DNA of 64,000 nucleotides from Hydrogenophilales bacterium 28-61-23 (lineage in GTDB: Bacteria; Pseudomonadota; Gammaproteobacteria; Burkholderiales; Thiobacillaceae). The notes below the pieces were generated by a model that searched no databases, was not told the origin of the DNA, and saw nothing but the letters and a program-made list of their open reading frames with translations. Shown here piece by piece: positions 26,846 through 35,005 of the stretch (its first letter is position 1; each line of letters starts with the position of its first letter). The stretch covers positions 124,001 through 188,000 of the forward strand of contig NCGJ01000004.1 in NCBI GenBank assembly GCA_002281555.1. Reading direction: 5' to 3'. Position numbers and translations under genes: made by a program.

Positions 26846-27732
26846 TCGAAACGATCCCCTACTTTTAATTTAAGTTCAGTTGTCCAATCGGTGACTCGAA
26901 CAAAGGAATCTGCCGTCTTTACCACAAACGAATCCGAATCAACCTTAATAATCGCCCCTGCAATCCCCTTATAAGAAGGCGCACTATCCACTAAACACAC
27001 CCTGTTTATCCTTACTTCTTTAGTCGCGACAACCCCCCTCGCTTCTGGACCTGGACGACAAATCGCCCGAACAAAATTAAATACTTCCCGGGACGTCATA
27101 CTCCAATCCAGATTCTCATCACCTTCTTTTCTAGCGCTACAATAAAATCCAGTTGGATGTATTTCAGACTGTTTTATTCGAACAACATTGCCAGCCTGGA
27201 TTTTTTTAATTGCGTCATAGAGAACCTGCCCGCACCCAGAGTATGCTCGCTCCAACAAAGTTGCGTAATCATCAGCATCTGTAATAGGGTATGTTTTTTG
27301 CAGGATTATGTCGCCCGTATCGATGCCGTCATCAACATAATGAACGGTTATACCAAATTCAGCTTCATCGTTGATCAGAGCCCAGTTAATAATATTTCGG
27401 CCTCGATAAAATGGCAATTTACCCGCATGACAGTTTATTATCTTGTATTTTGTAGCATCAATTAATCGCTGCCGGAATATCTGATTAAAAGACATCGAAA
27501 CAAAGATATCACACCCATACCGCTCAATCTGGCCCACAAACTCATCCGAATTAACTCTTGGATGAGTCAGGAATGGAATTCCGTTCTCGGCAGCAATGCG
27601 CGCCAAATCCTGATCAGGCCTGTCACTCCTTGCGCAAATAAATGAGACTGAAAGAGTGGCATCCTCCAGAAGTTTATAAAGAGCCCGATGAGACCAAGGA
27701 CCATCTGCGAAATATCCAATTTTCATATTCAT
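26842..27732 (-). CDS. sugar N-formyltransferase
   Basis: 296 residues. The catalytic Asn and His are in INCHAGKLPFYRGRN near 98 and the Asp in DDGIDTGDII near 133, so the Asn-His-Asp set of formyltransferases is complete. It should use formyl-tetrahydrofolate to formylate a free amino sugar. It overlaps the LegC-type aminotransferase gene by four bases, the place where an N-acetyltransferase (LegH) is expected. That suggests the amino group made by LegC is formylated, giving an N-formyl nonulosonate. The gene is A+T rich compared with the aminotransferase and dehydratase beside it. Confidence 0.87.
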   Translation of the reverse strand: MNMKIGYFADGPWSHRALYKLLEDATLSVSFICARSDRPDQDLARIAAENGIPFLTHPRVNSDEFVGQIERYGCDIFVSMSFNQIFRQRLIDATKYKIINCHAGKLPFYRGRNIINWALINDEAEFGITVHYVDDGIDTGDIILQKTYPITDADDYATLLERAYSGCGQVLYDAIKKIQAGNVVRIKQSEIHPTGFYCSARKEGDENLDWSMTSREVFNFVRAICRPGPEARGVVATKEVRINRVCLVDSAPSYKGIAGAIIKVDSDSFVVKTADSFVRVTDWTTELKLKVGDRFE

Positions 27733-28892
27733 GTCAGCCCTGCACTGCTCGGAATATTGACGATGCGACGTTCAAGCGATTCGGCAACCGGCAACTCTGC
27801 GCGCGGGCAGTTTGCATACGGCGTCAGGCGATGCATCGGCGTCCAGGCCGGGCGGGTCATCAGGCCGGCGTCGTTGGTCGCGGCCAGGATGTCGTCGCGC
27901 CGGTCGGCCGAGGCCTCATCGAGCAGCAAGGTCTGCAACCAGTAGTTGCTGCGGCAAGCCGCGGGTTCTTCAACGATATGCGCGCCCGCGATGTCCGAAA
28001 ACGCAGCGCGATAGCGCTGGAACAATTGCCGTTTGCTGTCGAGAAAGCCTGGCAGCTGTTCGAGTTGCGCGCAACCCAGCGCCGCGTTGATGTTGGGCAA
28101 CCGATAGTTGTAGGCCACCATGTCGTGCTCGAACAACCAGCGATGCGGCAATTTGGCCGTCGTCGTGATGTGCTTCGCCAACTTGGCCAGATCGGCATCG
28201 TTGGTCAGGATCGCGCCGCCGCCGCCGGTGGTGATGATCTTGTTGCCATTGAAACTGAGCGCCGAGAGCCGTCCGACGTTGCCGGTATGTCGTCCCTTGT
28301 AATACGAACCGAGCGATTCGGCCGCATCTTCGATCAGCTCAAGGCGAAAACGCGCGGCGACATCGGCCAGCGCATCGAGATCGGACGGATGGCCGAAGGT
28401 ATGCATGGGCAGCAGCGCCCGGATGCGACGTCCGGTAGTACGGTTGAAGCAGGCGCCGGCGCGAAGATCGGCGTTGTTTTCGAGGTAGTCGCGCAATGCG
28501 GGCGCGGCCATGCCGAGTGTGGCTTCGTCGACATCGACAAAGTGCGGCACGGCGCCGCAGTAACTGACCGCATTGGCGGTGGCGACGAAAGTCAGCGCTG
28601 GCATCAGCACCTCATCGCCCGGTTCAACTCCGGCCAGTTTCAGGCAGATGTGCAGCGCGGCGGTTCCGTTCACGACCGCGACCGCATGGCGCGCGCCGGT
28701 TGTTTCGGCCAGGTCATGCTCGAAACGGTCGACGAACTTGCCGACCGACGAAACCCAACCCGTATCCAGGCATTCCTTGACGTAGGCCCATTCATTCCCG
28801 GAAAAATGAGGCTCATGCAAAGCCAGCGGGCCGGGTGGAACGACCGTGCGCAGCGCCGCGATAACGGCTTCCGGCGTCAGGCTAGATGACAT
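27729..28892 (-). CDS. legC: LegC-type PLP aminotransferase
   Basis: 387 residues of the DegT/DnrJ/EryC1 family. The PLP-binding Lys is in SFNGNKIITTGGGG near 196 and the Asp/Ala region in IEDAAESLGS near 167. It transfers an amino group from glutamate to the C4 keto group made by the LegB dehydratase. The N-terminal segment LHEPHFSGNEW is typical of the LegC group. It overlaps the dehydratase end by 11 bases and the formyltransferase by four. G+C is high here, unlike the next gene. Confidence 0.9.
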   Translation of the reverse strand: MSSSLTPEAVIAALRTVVPPGPLALHEPHFSGNEWAYVKECLDTGWVSSVGKFVDRFEHDLAETTGARHAVAVVNGTAALHICLKLAGVEPGDEVLMPALTFVATANAVSYCGAVPHFVDVDEATLGMAAPALRDYLENNADLRAGACFNRTTGRRIRALLPMHTFGHPSDLDALADVAARFRLELIEDAAESLGSYYKGRHTGNVGRLSALSFNGNKIITTGGGGAILTNDADLAKLAKHITTTAKLPHRWLFEHDMVAYNYRLPNINAALGCAQLEQLPGFLDSKRQLFQRYRAAFSDIAGAHIVEEPAACRSNYWLQTLLLDEASADRRDDILAATNDAGLMTRPAWTPMHRLTPYANCPRAELPVAESLERRIVNIPSSAGLT

Positions 28893-29880
28893 AGGTATCG
28901 GACTTGTACATCCTCAGGTTTTCCGGGTTGGAGAACCAGACGGCGGTTTCCGCCAGCCCCCGCTTCATGCCTTCCCGACCGGCATACTCGGGCGCCCAGC
29001 CGGTGAGTTCCAGCGCTTTGGCGTTGTTCGCCCAGAGACGGTCCACCTCGCTTTTCTCCGGGCGCAGACGTACCGCTTCAGTCTCGATCTCGATCTCGAC
29101 ACCCATCGTTTCGGCGATCATCCGCACCGTTTCGCCGATAGACACCTCGAAATTGCTGCCGATGTTGATCACTTCGCCGATGGACCGGCTCGATTCGGCG
29201 ACGGCGAGAAAGCCACGTACCGTGTCTTGCACAAAATTGAAGTCGCGCGTCGGATGCAGCGCGCCCAGCTTCAATTTGCGTTTGCCATTGGCGATCTGGG
29301 TGATCACAGTAGGAATGATCGCGCGCGCCGACTGGCGCGGGCCATAGGTATTGAAAGGTCGGATCACGCTGACCGGCGTATCGAATGCGTTGTAGAACGA
29401 CAACGCGATCTGGTCGCTGCCGATTTTGGTCGCGGAATACGGCGACTGCCCTTGCAGTGGATGCGCCTCGTCGATCGGCACATAACGCGCCGTGCCGTAA
29501 ACCTCGCTGGTCGAGGTGTGGACAACCTTGGCGACGCCCAGATCGCGCGCAGCCTGGACGACATTGAGGGTGCCCTTGATATTGGTATCGACGTAGGTAT
29601 CCGGGGAATGGTAGGAGTATGGAATGGCGATCAATGCCGCCAGATGCAACACCAGGTCGCATCCCTCCATCGCCTTGCGCACGCCATGGGGATCGCGAAT
29701 ATCGCCGGCAAAGACCTCAAACTGACCGCGCACATCGGGCCCGCATTGATCCAGCCAACCCCAGCTATTGAACGAGTTGTACAACACGAAAGCACGTACC
29801 GAGTAACCCGCGCGGATCAAATGCTCAGTCAAATGCGAACCGATAAAACCATCCGCTCCGGTCACCAGTACTTTTTTCAT
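28882..29880 (-). CDS. legB: LegB-type NAD-dependent sugar 4,6-dehydratase
   Basis: 332 residues of the extended SDR class. TGADGFIGSHL at 7-17 binds NAD; HTSTSEVYGTA near 120 and YSATKIGSD near 147 hold the catalytic Ser/Thr and Tyr-x3-Lys. RPFNTYGPRQSARAIIP near 173 is characteristic of LegB/PseB-like dehydratases. It starts the legionaminic pathway by making a 4-keto-6-deoxy nucleotide sugar. ATG at 29880 has GAGG eight bases upstream and overlaps the end of a possible small reading frame. Confidence 0.9.
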   Translation of the reverse strand: MKKVLVTGADGFIGSHLTEHLIRAGYSVRAFVLYNSFNSWGWLDQCGPDVRGQFEVFAGDIRDPHGVRKAMEGCDLVLHLAALIAIPYSYHSPDTYVDTNIKGTLNVVQAARDLGVAKVVHTSTSEVYGTARYVPIDEAHPLQGQSPYSATKIGSDQIALSFYNAFDTPVSVIRPFNTYGPRQSARAIIPTVITQIANGKRKLKLGALHPTRDFNFVQDTVRGFLAVAESSRSIGEVINIGSNFEVSIGETVRMIAETMGVEIEIETEAVRLRPEKSEVDRLWANNAKALELTGWAPEYAGREGMKRGLAETAVWFSNPENLRMYKSDTYVI

Positions 29881-30041
29881 TCAGAACACCTCTGTTGCCA
29901 GGCCTCAAAGTCGGGGCAAATCGCCGCGAAATTGCGCCTGGCGGCCGGCGGATCGAGATCGTTTTCGCGTTTATTGCGCGCATGGCACGCTACAGCGATA
30001 GGGATTGCTTTACCCCGGTTGGCGACGAAACCCTTTAGCAC
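29877..30041 (-). CDS. possible small ORF between epimerase and legB
   Basis: A GTG at 30041 opens a 54-codon frame ending in TGA that overlaps the legB ATG as ATGA. The product is basic, with ACHARNKREND near residue 18 and FEAWQQRCSE at its end. No ribosome site is seen before the GTG. The frame is the same as the upstream epimerase and begins just after its stop, so it could also be the tail of a longer ancestral gene. No family is recognised. It fills the 176-base gap between the two genes. Confidence 0.35.
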   Translation of the reverse strand: MLKGFVANRGKAIPIAVACHARNKRENDLDPPAARRNFAAICPDFEAWQQRCSE

Positions 30042-30056
30042 AAGCGGCTCGTAAAT

Positions 30057-31064
30057 TTATTGGCCGGTATAGTCCCGATACCACTTCGCCCAATTGGCTA
30101 TCCCCACCGCCAACTCGGTTTTCGGCTCGAATCCGACATCGCGCTTGAGGTCGTCGATATTGGCATAGGTGGCGACGACATCGCCCGGCTGCATCGGGAG
30201 GAAGTTTTTCTTCGCTTCCTGGCCGATGGAATCCTCAATCGTCTTGATGAAGGTCATCAGCTCCACCGGCTGGTGGTTGCCGATGTTGTAGACGCGGTAA
30301 GGCGCATAGCTGGTGCCGGGATCGGGCGCGTCGGTGGTGAAGTCGGGGTTGGGCGTGGCGATTTTGTCGAGCACGCGCACGGTGCCTTCGGCGATGTCGT
30401 CCACATAGGTGAAGTCGCGCTGCATCTTGCCGTGGTTGAACACGTCGATGGTGCGGCCTTCCAGAATCGCGCTGGTGAACAACCAGGGCGACATGTCCGG
30501 CCGACCCCAGGGGCCATAGACCGTGAAATAACGCAGGCCGGTGGTGGGCAGGCCGTACAGATGGCTGTAGGTATGCGCCATCAACTCGTTGGCCTTTTTG
30601 CTGGCGGCGTACAGGCTGACCGGGTGATCCACGTTGTCGTGCACCGAGAACGGCATATGGGTATTGGCACCGTAGACGCTGGAACTGCTGGCGTAGACGA
30701 AGTGTTCGACGTTGTTGTGCCGGCAGCCTTCGAGCAGGTTGCCAAAACCGACCAGGTTGGTCTGGATGTAGACGTAGGGGTTCTTCAGCGAGTAACGCAC
30801 GCCGGGTTGGGCGGCGAGATTGATAACGCGGTTGAATTTCTCGGCGGCAAACAGGTCTTCAACCGTGGCGCGGTCGGCAATATCGCCGCGCACAAATTTG
30901 AAATTGGGATAGGGCTTGAGTTGTTCGAGGCGAGCCAGCTTGAGTTTGGGGTCGTAATAGTCGTTCAGGTTATCGATACCGACGACGGTATCGCCGCGTT
31001 TGAGCAAAATTTGCGCGACGTGCATCCCAATAAAACCTGCCGCGCCAGTGACTAAGACTTTCAT
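30057..31064 (-). CDS. UDP-glucuronate 4-epimerase-like NAD-dependent epimerase
   Basis: 335 residues. TGAAGFIGMHV at 6-16 binds NAD; the active site is SSSSVYG near 126 with Tyr/Lys in YAASKKAN near 152. IDNLNDYYDPKLK near 35 is typical of UDP-glucuronate 4-epimerases (LspL, WbnF), which make UDP-galacturonate. It is the first gene after the cluster promoter, so it probably feeds an acidic hexose into the same glycan or lipopolysaccharide. The ATG is 28 bases from the predicted promoter -10 box. Confidence 0.87.
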   Translation of the reverse strand: MKVLVTGAAGFIGMHVAQILLKRGDTVVGIDNLNDYYDPKLKLARLEQLKPYPNFKFVRGDIADRATVEDLFAAEKFNRVINLAAQPGVRYSLKNPYVYIQTNLVGFGNLLEGCRHNNVEHFVYASSSSVYGANTHMPFSVHDNVDHPVSLYAASKKANELMAHTYSHLYGLPTTGLRYFTVYGPWGRPDMSPWLFTSAILEGRTIDVFNHGKMQRDFTYVDDIAEGTVRVLDKIATPNPDFTTDAPDPGTSYAPYRVYNIGNHQPVELMTFIKTIEDSIGQEAKKNFLPMQPGDVVATYANIDDLKRDVGFEPKTELAVGIANWAKWYRDYTGQ

Positions 31065-31091
31065 TGCTTGCCCCCCTAAATGAGGCGTCGG

Positions 31092-31120
31092 ATATTAGAC
31101 GCCGATCGACAGGCTGTCAC
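31092..31120 (-). promoter_or_regulatory. sigma70-type promoter for the glycan cluster
   Basis: On the minus strand GTGACA (31120-31115), a 17-base spacer and TAATAT (31097-31092) match the sigma70 consensus at ten or more of twelve positions. The start of transcription would fall near 31085, about 20 bases before the epimerase ATG. It is the only strong promoter seen ahead of the 31-kb leftward gene series. Confidence 0.65.
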
Positions 31121-31211
31121 TAGGGTTACACACAGCACTTCAGCAGATTCGAGAGCGCTTCAGCGTTTACGAATTCGGCGCACTCGCAAGGAGTGCAATA
31201 ACATCCGCTCC

Positions 31212-32489
31212 ATGCGACTGCTCTACTCCCTGGCCTGGCTCCTGCTGCTGCCATTTGCTTTTCTATACCTTGTCTGGCGCGCTCGTCGGCAACCGGAATA
31301 TTTGCGCCATTGGCCTGAGCGCCTGGGCTGGATTCGGGCCTGGCGTGGCGGAAAACGCCTCTGGATACATGCGGTTTCGGTCGGAGAAACGCGCGCGGCG
31401 GCGCCATTGATTTCCGCTTGGCGGGCGCGGCATCCCGAATGCGCCATCCTGCTGACTCACGGCACGCCAACCGGTCGCGAAACAGGCAGAGCCCTGTATG
31501 CCGACTCCAGTGACCGGTCGAACGACACAAAAATCGAACAAGCCTATCTGCCCTATGACTTCCCGCCGCTGGTCTGGCTGTTTCTAAAGCGCGCGCGTCC
31601 GAGCATGGGCGTGATCATGGAAACCGAAATTTGGCCGAATCTGTTTGTCGCCAGCCGGAAACGCAATTTGCCCATCTTTCTGGTCAATGCGCGTCTTTCC
31701 GAACGCTCGGCGCGTAACTATGCGCGCTTTGGCAGACTGGCTGCATTGGCGGTGCAGTCATTGCGCGGCGTGGCGGCGCAAACCTCGGATGATGGCAATC
31801 GCCTGGCGGCGCTGGGCGCGGATTCAATCCGCGTCACCGGCAATCTCAAATTCGATGTCGGCGCGCCAGCCAAAACCGAACACAGCGCATTGGAATTACG
31901 CCAGCGCTTTGGTGACCGTTTTGTCTGGCTGGCCGCAAGTACACGCCAGGGCGAAGAGGCGCTGCTGCTCGATGCACTCGACCGGCTCGCGCTGCCGGAT
32001 GTTTTGTTGGTTCTGGTGCCACGCCACCCTCAGCGCTTCGAGGAGGTCGCTCAACTGATCGCGGCGCGAAACGCGCCTTGGGCGCGCCGCAGTAAAGCCG
32101 GCGACAACCATCTCGGCAACGTATTTCTCGGCGACAGCATGGGGGAAATGGCGGCTTATTACGCCTCGGCGGACATTGCCTACGTTGGCGGCAGCCTGTT
32201 GCCATTTGGCGGACAAAATCTGATCGAGGCGGCTGCGGCGGGATGCCCGGCCCTGATTGGCCCGCATACGTGGAATTTCAGTGAAGCCGCGACTGAAGCG
32301 GTATTGGCTGGCGCGGCGCGGCGCGTGGAAGATAGCGCGGCGCTCGTGGCAGAACTGCGTTTACTGCATGACGACATGGCAAGCCGGCATGCCATGTCGG
32401 TGGCGGGCAGACAATTCGCCGAGAAGAACCGTGGCGCCACGGAACGGACGCTTGAATTGATCGAGACCGCCTGGACAGATGCCGCGTAG
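31212..32489 (+). CDS. waaA: 3-deoxy-D-manno-octulosonic acid (Kdo) transferase
   Basis: 425 residues, glycosyltransferase family 30. An N-terminal membrane anchor (residues 5-22) precedes RRQPEYLRHWPERLGW. The conserved acid is in IMETEIWPNLF near 133, and the C-terminal GT-B half has GGSLLPFGGQNLIEAAA near 325. It adds Kdo from CMP-Kdo to lipid IVA in the inner leaflet, the base of the lipopolysaccharide core. ATG at 31212 gives the normal N-terminus. AAGGAG lies 18 bases upstream, too far, inside a hairpin (GCACTC/GAGTGC at 31180-31196). It converges on tolC. Confidence 0.93.
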   Translation: MRLLYSLAWLLLLPFAFLYLVWRARRQPEYLRHWPERLGWIRAWRGGKRLWIHAVSVGETRAAAPLISAWRARHPECAILLTHGTPTGRETGRALYADSSDRSNDTKIEQAYLPYDFPPLVWLFLKRARPSMGVIMETEIWPNLFVASRKRNLPIFLVNARLSERSARNYARFGRLAALAVQSLRGVAAQTSDDGNRLAALGADSIRVTGNLKFDVGAPAKTEHSALELRQRFGDRFVWLAASTRQGEEALLLDALDRLALPDVLLVLVPRHPQRFEEVAQLIAARNAPWARRSKAGDNHLGNVFLGDSMGEMAAYYASADIAYVGGSLLPFGGQNLIEAAAAGCPALIGPHTWNFSEAATEAVLAGAARRVEDSAALVAELRLLHDDMASRHAMSVAGRQFAEKNRGATERTLELIETAWTDAA

Positions 32490-32506
32490 GCGCGGCCCAT
32501 GCCCCG

Positions 32507-33817
32507 CTACTTGAGCAAAGCGTCTATCGCCTTGAAATCGTCTTCGCTCAATCGACCCGCGGCAGCCTTGAGCTGCAGACCGGCAATCAACGTTTGATAG
32601 CGCGCAGCGGCCAGATCTCGCCGGGTGGTAAACAATTGCTGCTGCGCGTTGAGCACATCGACGCGGGTACGTACCCCCACTTCCAGGCCAAGCTTGGTTG
32701 ATTTCAACTGCGCCTCGCTGGAAACCAGCGCCTGCTCGAGCGCCGTGACCTGCGCATCCCCCGAGAGCACGCCCAGAAAACCCTGCCGGGCATCAAGCCG
32801 GGCCTGACGACGCGAATTATCGAGTTCGTAGCGCGCTTTTTCCCGCAGCGCGACCGCCTCGCGAACGCGGGAATCGACAATCCCCCCCTGATAGAGCAAC
32901 CAGCCCAATTCAAGCCCTATCGAACCGGCGCGACTCGATGCGATCGTTGAAGACGGATTGCGGCTATCGCTATAGTTTGCGGATAAATCCAGCGTGGGAT
33001 GATGGCCGCCACGCTGGCGCAACACATCGCGGCGCGCAAGCTCCAGGGCGGACTGGCCTAGATGCACGGAAACGCTGTCTTCTTCCGCCTGTTTGACCCA
33101 GGCATCCATGTTGTTGGGTTCTGGCAGCACAAGCTTGGCCTCGGTCACCAATCCAGCCAGTTCCGGAGTTTCCCGGCTGATGATTTTTTCCAAAGACCGA
33201 CGCTTAACCTCAAGGTCATTCTGTGCCGCAATTTCCTGCGCGGTAGTCAGGTCATAACGCGCCTGGGCTTCGTGGGTGTCGGTGATGGTGACGGTGCCCA
33301 CCTCAAAACCCTTACGCGCCTGAGCCAGTTGCTCCGCATACGCTTGTTTTTGGGACTGCGCGGTTGCGAGCACATCCTGCGCCTGCAACACCGCGAAATA
33401 CGCTTGCGCTACCGACAACAACAGATTCTGTTCCGCCAATTTCAACTGCTGCTCCGACAGCAACGCCTGCACCTTGGATTGTTCAAAAGCCTCCAGATTC
33501 TGCTTGCGGTACAGCGGCTGGGTGAACGTAAGCGAGAGGCTGCGCGAATCGTAGCTGGTAGAAGGGGAGATGCTGCTGCGAGCCTGGTTGTAACGGGCAT
33601 TTGCGCCCAGGCTGATGGTCGGCAACAAACCGGCCCGGCCCTGAGGAATCTTTTCCTGGCCGGCCTTGAAACTCTCGCGGGCCGCGGCGTATTCGGCATC
33701 GTTCTCGAGCGCCATTTGATACAGCGCGCTCAGGTTCGCGCTACCGGCCCAGGCGGGGAAAGCACAGGTCAAGGCGAAACATACAAAGGATTTGTAAACG
33801 AAGGTCTTGCGTATCAT
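32507..33817 (-). CDS. tolC: TolC-family outer membrane efflux protein
   Basis: 436 residues with a signal peptide (1-24, cleaved around AWAGSA). It then shows the duplicated TolC pattern of two strand pairs and long coiled-coil helices: LTFTQPLYRKQNLEA near 97 and LGWLLYQGGIVDSRV near 300 mark the two halves. It forms a trimeric channel for type I secretion and drug efflux. The start has GAAGAAG eight bases upstream. It is the last gene of the pcm-rhodanese-tolC run, and converges with waaA with a 17-base gap. Confidence 0.92.
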   Translation of the reverse strand: MIRKTFVYKSFVCFALTCAFPAWAGSANLSALYQMALENDAEYAAARESFKAGQEKIPQGRAGLLPTISLGANARYNQARSSISPSTSYDSRSLSLTFTQPLYRKQNLEAFEQSKVQALLSEQQLKLAEQNLLLSVAQAYFAVLQAQDVLATAQSQKQAYAEQLAQARKGFEVGTVTITDTHEAQARYDLTTAQEIAAQNDLEVKRRSLEKIISRETPELAGLVTEAKLVLPEPNNMDAWVKQAEEDSVSVHLGQSALELARRDVLRQRGGHHPTLDLSANYSDSRNPSSTIASSRAGSIGLELGWLLYQGGIVDSRVREAVALREKARYELDNSRRQARLDARQGFLGVLSGDAQVTALEQALVSSEAQLKSTKLGLEVGVRTRVDVLNAQQQLFTTRRDLAAARYQTLIAGLQLKAAAGRLSEDDFKAIDALLK

Positions 33818-33829
33818 TTTTGCGCTTCT

Positions 33830-34153
33830 TCAGTATGTGGGCATCTGATGATCGACCTCTTTTGCCCAGGCATCGACGCCTCCGGACAGGTTGATCACAT
33901 TGTTGAAACCGTTGTGCTCAAGAAAACGTGCAACATGAAAACTGCGCACCCCATGGTGGCAAATCACCACCGTCTCCTGCTCCGGGTCGAGTTGAGCCAG
34001 ATTCGACTGAATCTGGCTCATGGGCAACAACTTCGCTCCGCCGATGTGACAACGATCGAACTCCCAGGGTTCGCGCACATCGAGCAACAGCGGCCGGATG
34101 CGCTGTGGGTCATCAAGCCAGGACTTGAGTTCGGCGGGGCGGAGTTGGCGCAT
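33830..34153 (-). CDS. rhodanese-domain protein
   Basis: 107 residues, a single rhodanese domain. The active-site loop is CHHGVRS near residue 62 (CxxGxRS type), and LLDVREPWEFDRCHI near 23 is the usual N-terminal motif. It probably carries sulfane sulfur as a persulfide in the cytoplasm, like GlpE. The start is taken at ATG 34153, 14 bases after the pcm stop; the longer frame would read through pcm. It is followed 12 bases later by tolC. Confidence 0.88.
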   Translation of the reverse strand: MRQLRPAELKSWLDDPQRIRPLLLDVREPWEFDRCHIGGAKLLPMSQIQSNLAQLDPEQETVVICHHGVRSFHVARFLEHNGFNNVINLSGGVDAWAKEVDHQMPTY

Positions 34154-34167
34154 CCGGTTTGCAACTA

Positions 34168-34821
34168 TCAGAAGCTGAATCGTTCCGGTTCCAACGCATT
34201 CTTCAATGCCGAGACATGCGTTTCGAACAAGCGGTCTGTGTGGAAGACCCCATGCGTTGTACAAGTCACCAAGGTAGCTTGCATCGCATCGCCTTCCCCC
34301 ACGATGGCAAACAAACGGCCACCGGGGCTGAGGCGTTTCAGGAAGGCATCCGGCGGCATCGGCGTGGATCCGGTCAGCACGATAACGTCGAAACTGGCAT
34401 CCTCGGCCCAGTCGCGCGCCGCGTCACCCAGACGACACTGAATATTGACCAGACCATGCGCCTTGAATTTTCGCTCCGCGTCTTCCTTCAGATCGGCGCG
34501 CAACTCAACACTCACCACCAGACCCGCCTGTTGTGCCAACAAGGCGGTGAAATAACCGCTGCCGGTACCCACTTCAAGCACACGCTCGTGTTTTTTCAGC
34601 TGCAAAGCTTGCAAAACACGCGCTTCGGTTTTTGGCGCCCACATCAACTCGCCGCCACCCAGCGGAATTTCCATGTCGACAAAAGCCAGAGATCGGTAAA
34701 CCTCCGGCACATAATCTTCACGTTTGACCTTGTAAAGCAGATCCAATACGTTGGGATCGAGAACCTCCCAGGGCCGAATCTGCTGTTCCACCATATTGAA
34801 GCGCGCTTGTTGGATGTCCAT
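34168..34821 (-). CDS. pcm: protein-L-isoaspartate O-methyltransferase
   Basis: 217 residues. VLEVGTGSGYFTALLA near 81 is the SAM-binding motif. The N-terminal NMVEQQIRPWEV at 9-20 and the loop before motif I belong to the PCMT family, although the usual GQTIS loop reads APKTEA here, as in the divergent copies found next to tolC in betaproteobacteria. It repairs isoaspartyl residues or may act on another carboxylate. It is the first gene of the pcm-rhodanese-tolC operon. The 184 bases upstream, shared with the divergent gene at 35006, show no clear promoter. Confidence 0.85.
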   Translation of the reverse strand: MDIQQARFNMVEQQIRPWEVLDPNVLDLLYKVKREDYVPEVYRSLAFVDMEIPLGGGELMWAPKTEARVLQALQLKKHERVLEVGTGSGYFTALLAQQAGLVVSVELRADLKEDAERKFKAHGLVNIQCRLGDAARDWAEDASFDVIVLTGSTPMPPDAFLKRLSPGGRLFAIVGEGDAMQATLVTCTTHGVFHTDRLFETHVSALKNALEPERFSF

Positions 34822-35005
34822 TTCCCGTTTGCTCGAGTTGAATTGAAACTATCCGGTATCTTAGCCGATCTGCCCGCGGCAAATTATTTTTGCCCAGCTG
34901 TTTAGCTCTCTGGCCTACGGCAACATTGGTCATTTCCTTGTTCCGTGACCGGATCGGCGCCACTGCAGTATTCTCGGTCTAACCTTCTTTTCCATTGAAA
35001 CATTC

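Noticed and set aside
28846-30054. Plus-strand reading frame of 402 codons
   Set aside because: It is antisense to legB and has no recognisable features.
30041-30056. Read-through fusion of the epimerase and the small frame
   Set aside because: A TAA separates them, and the epimerase length is already normal.
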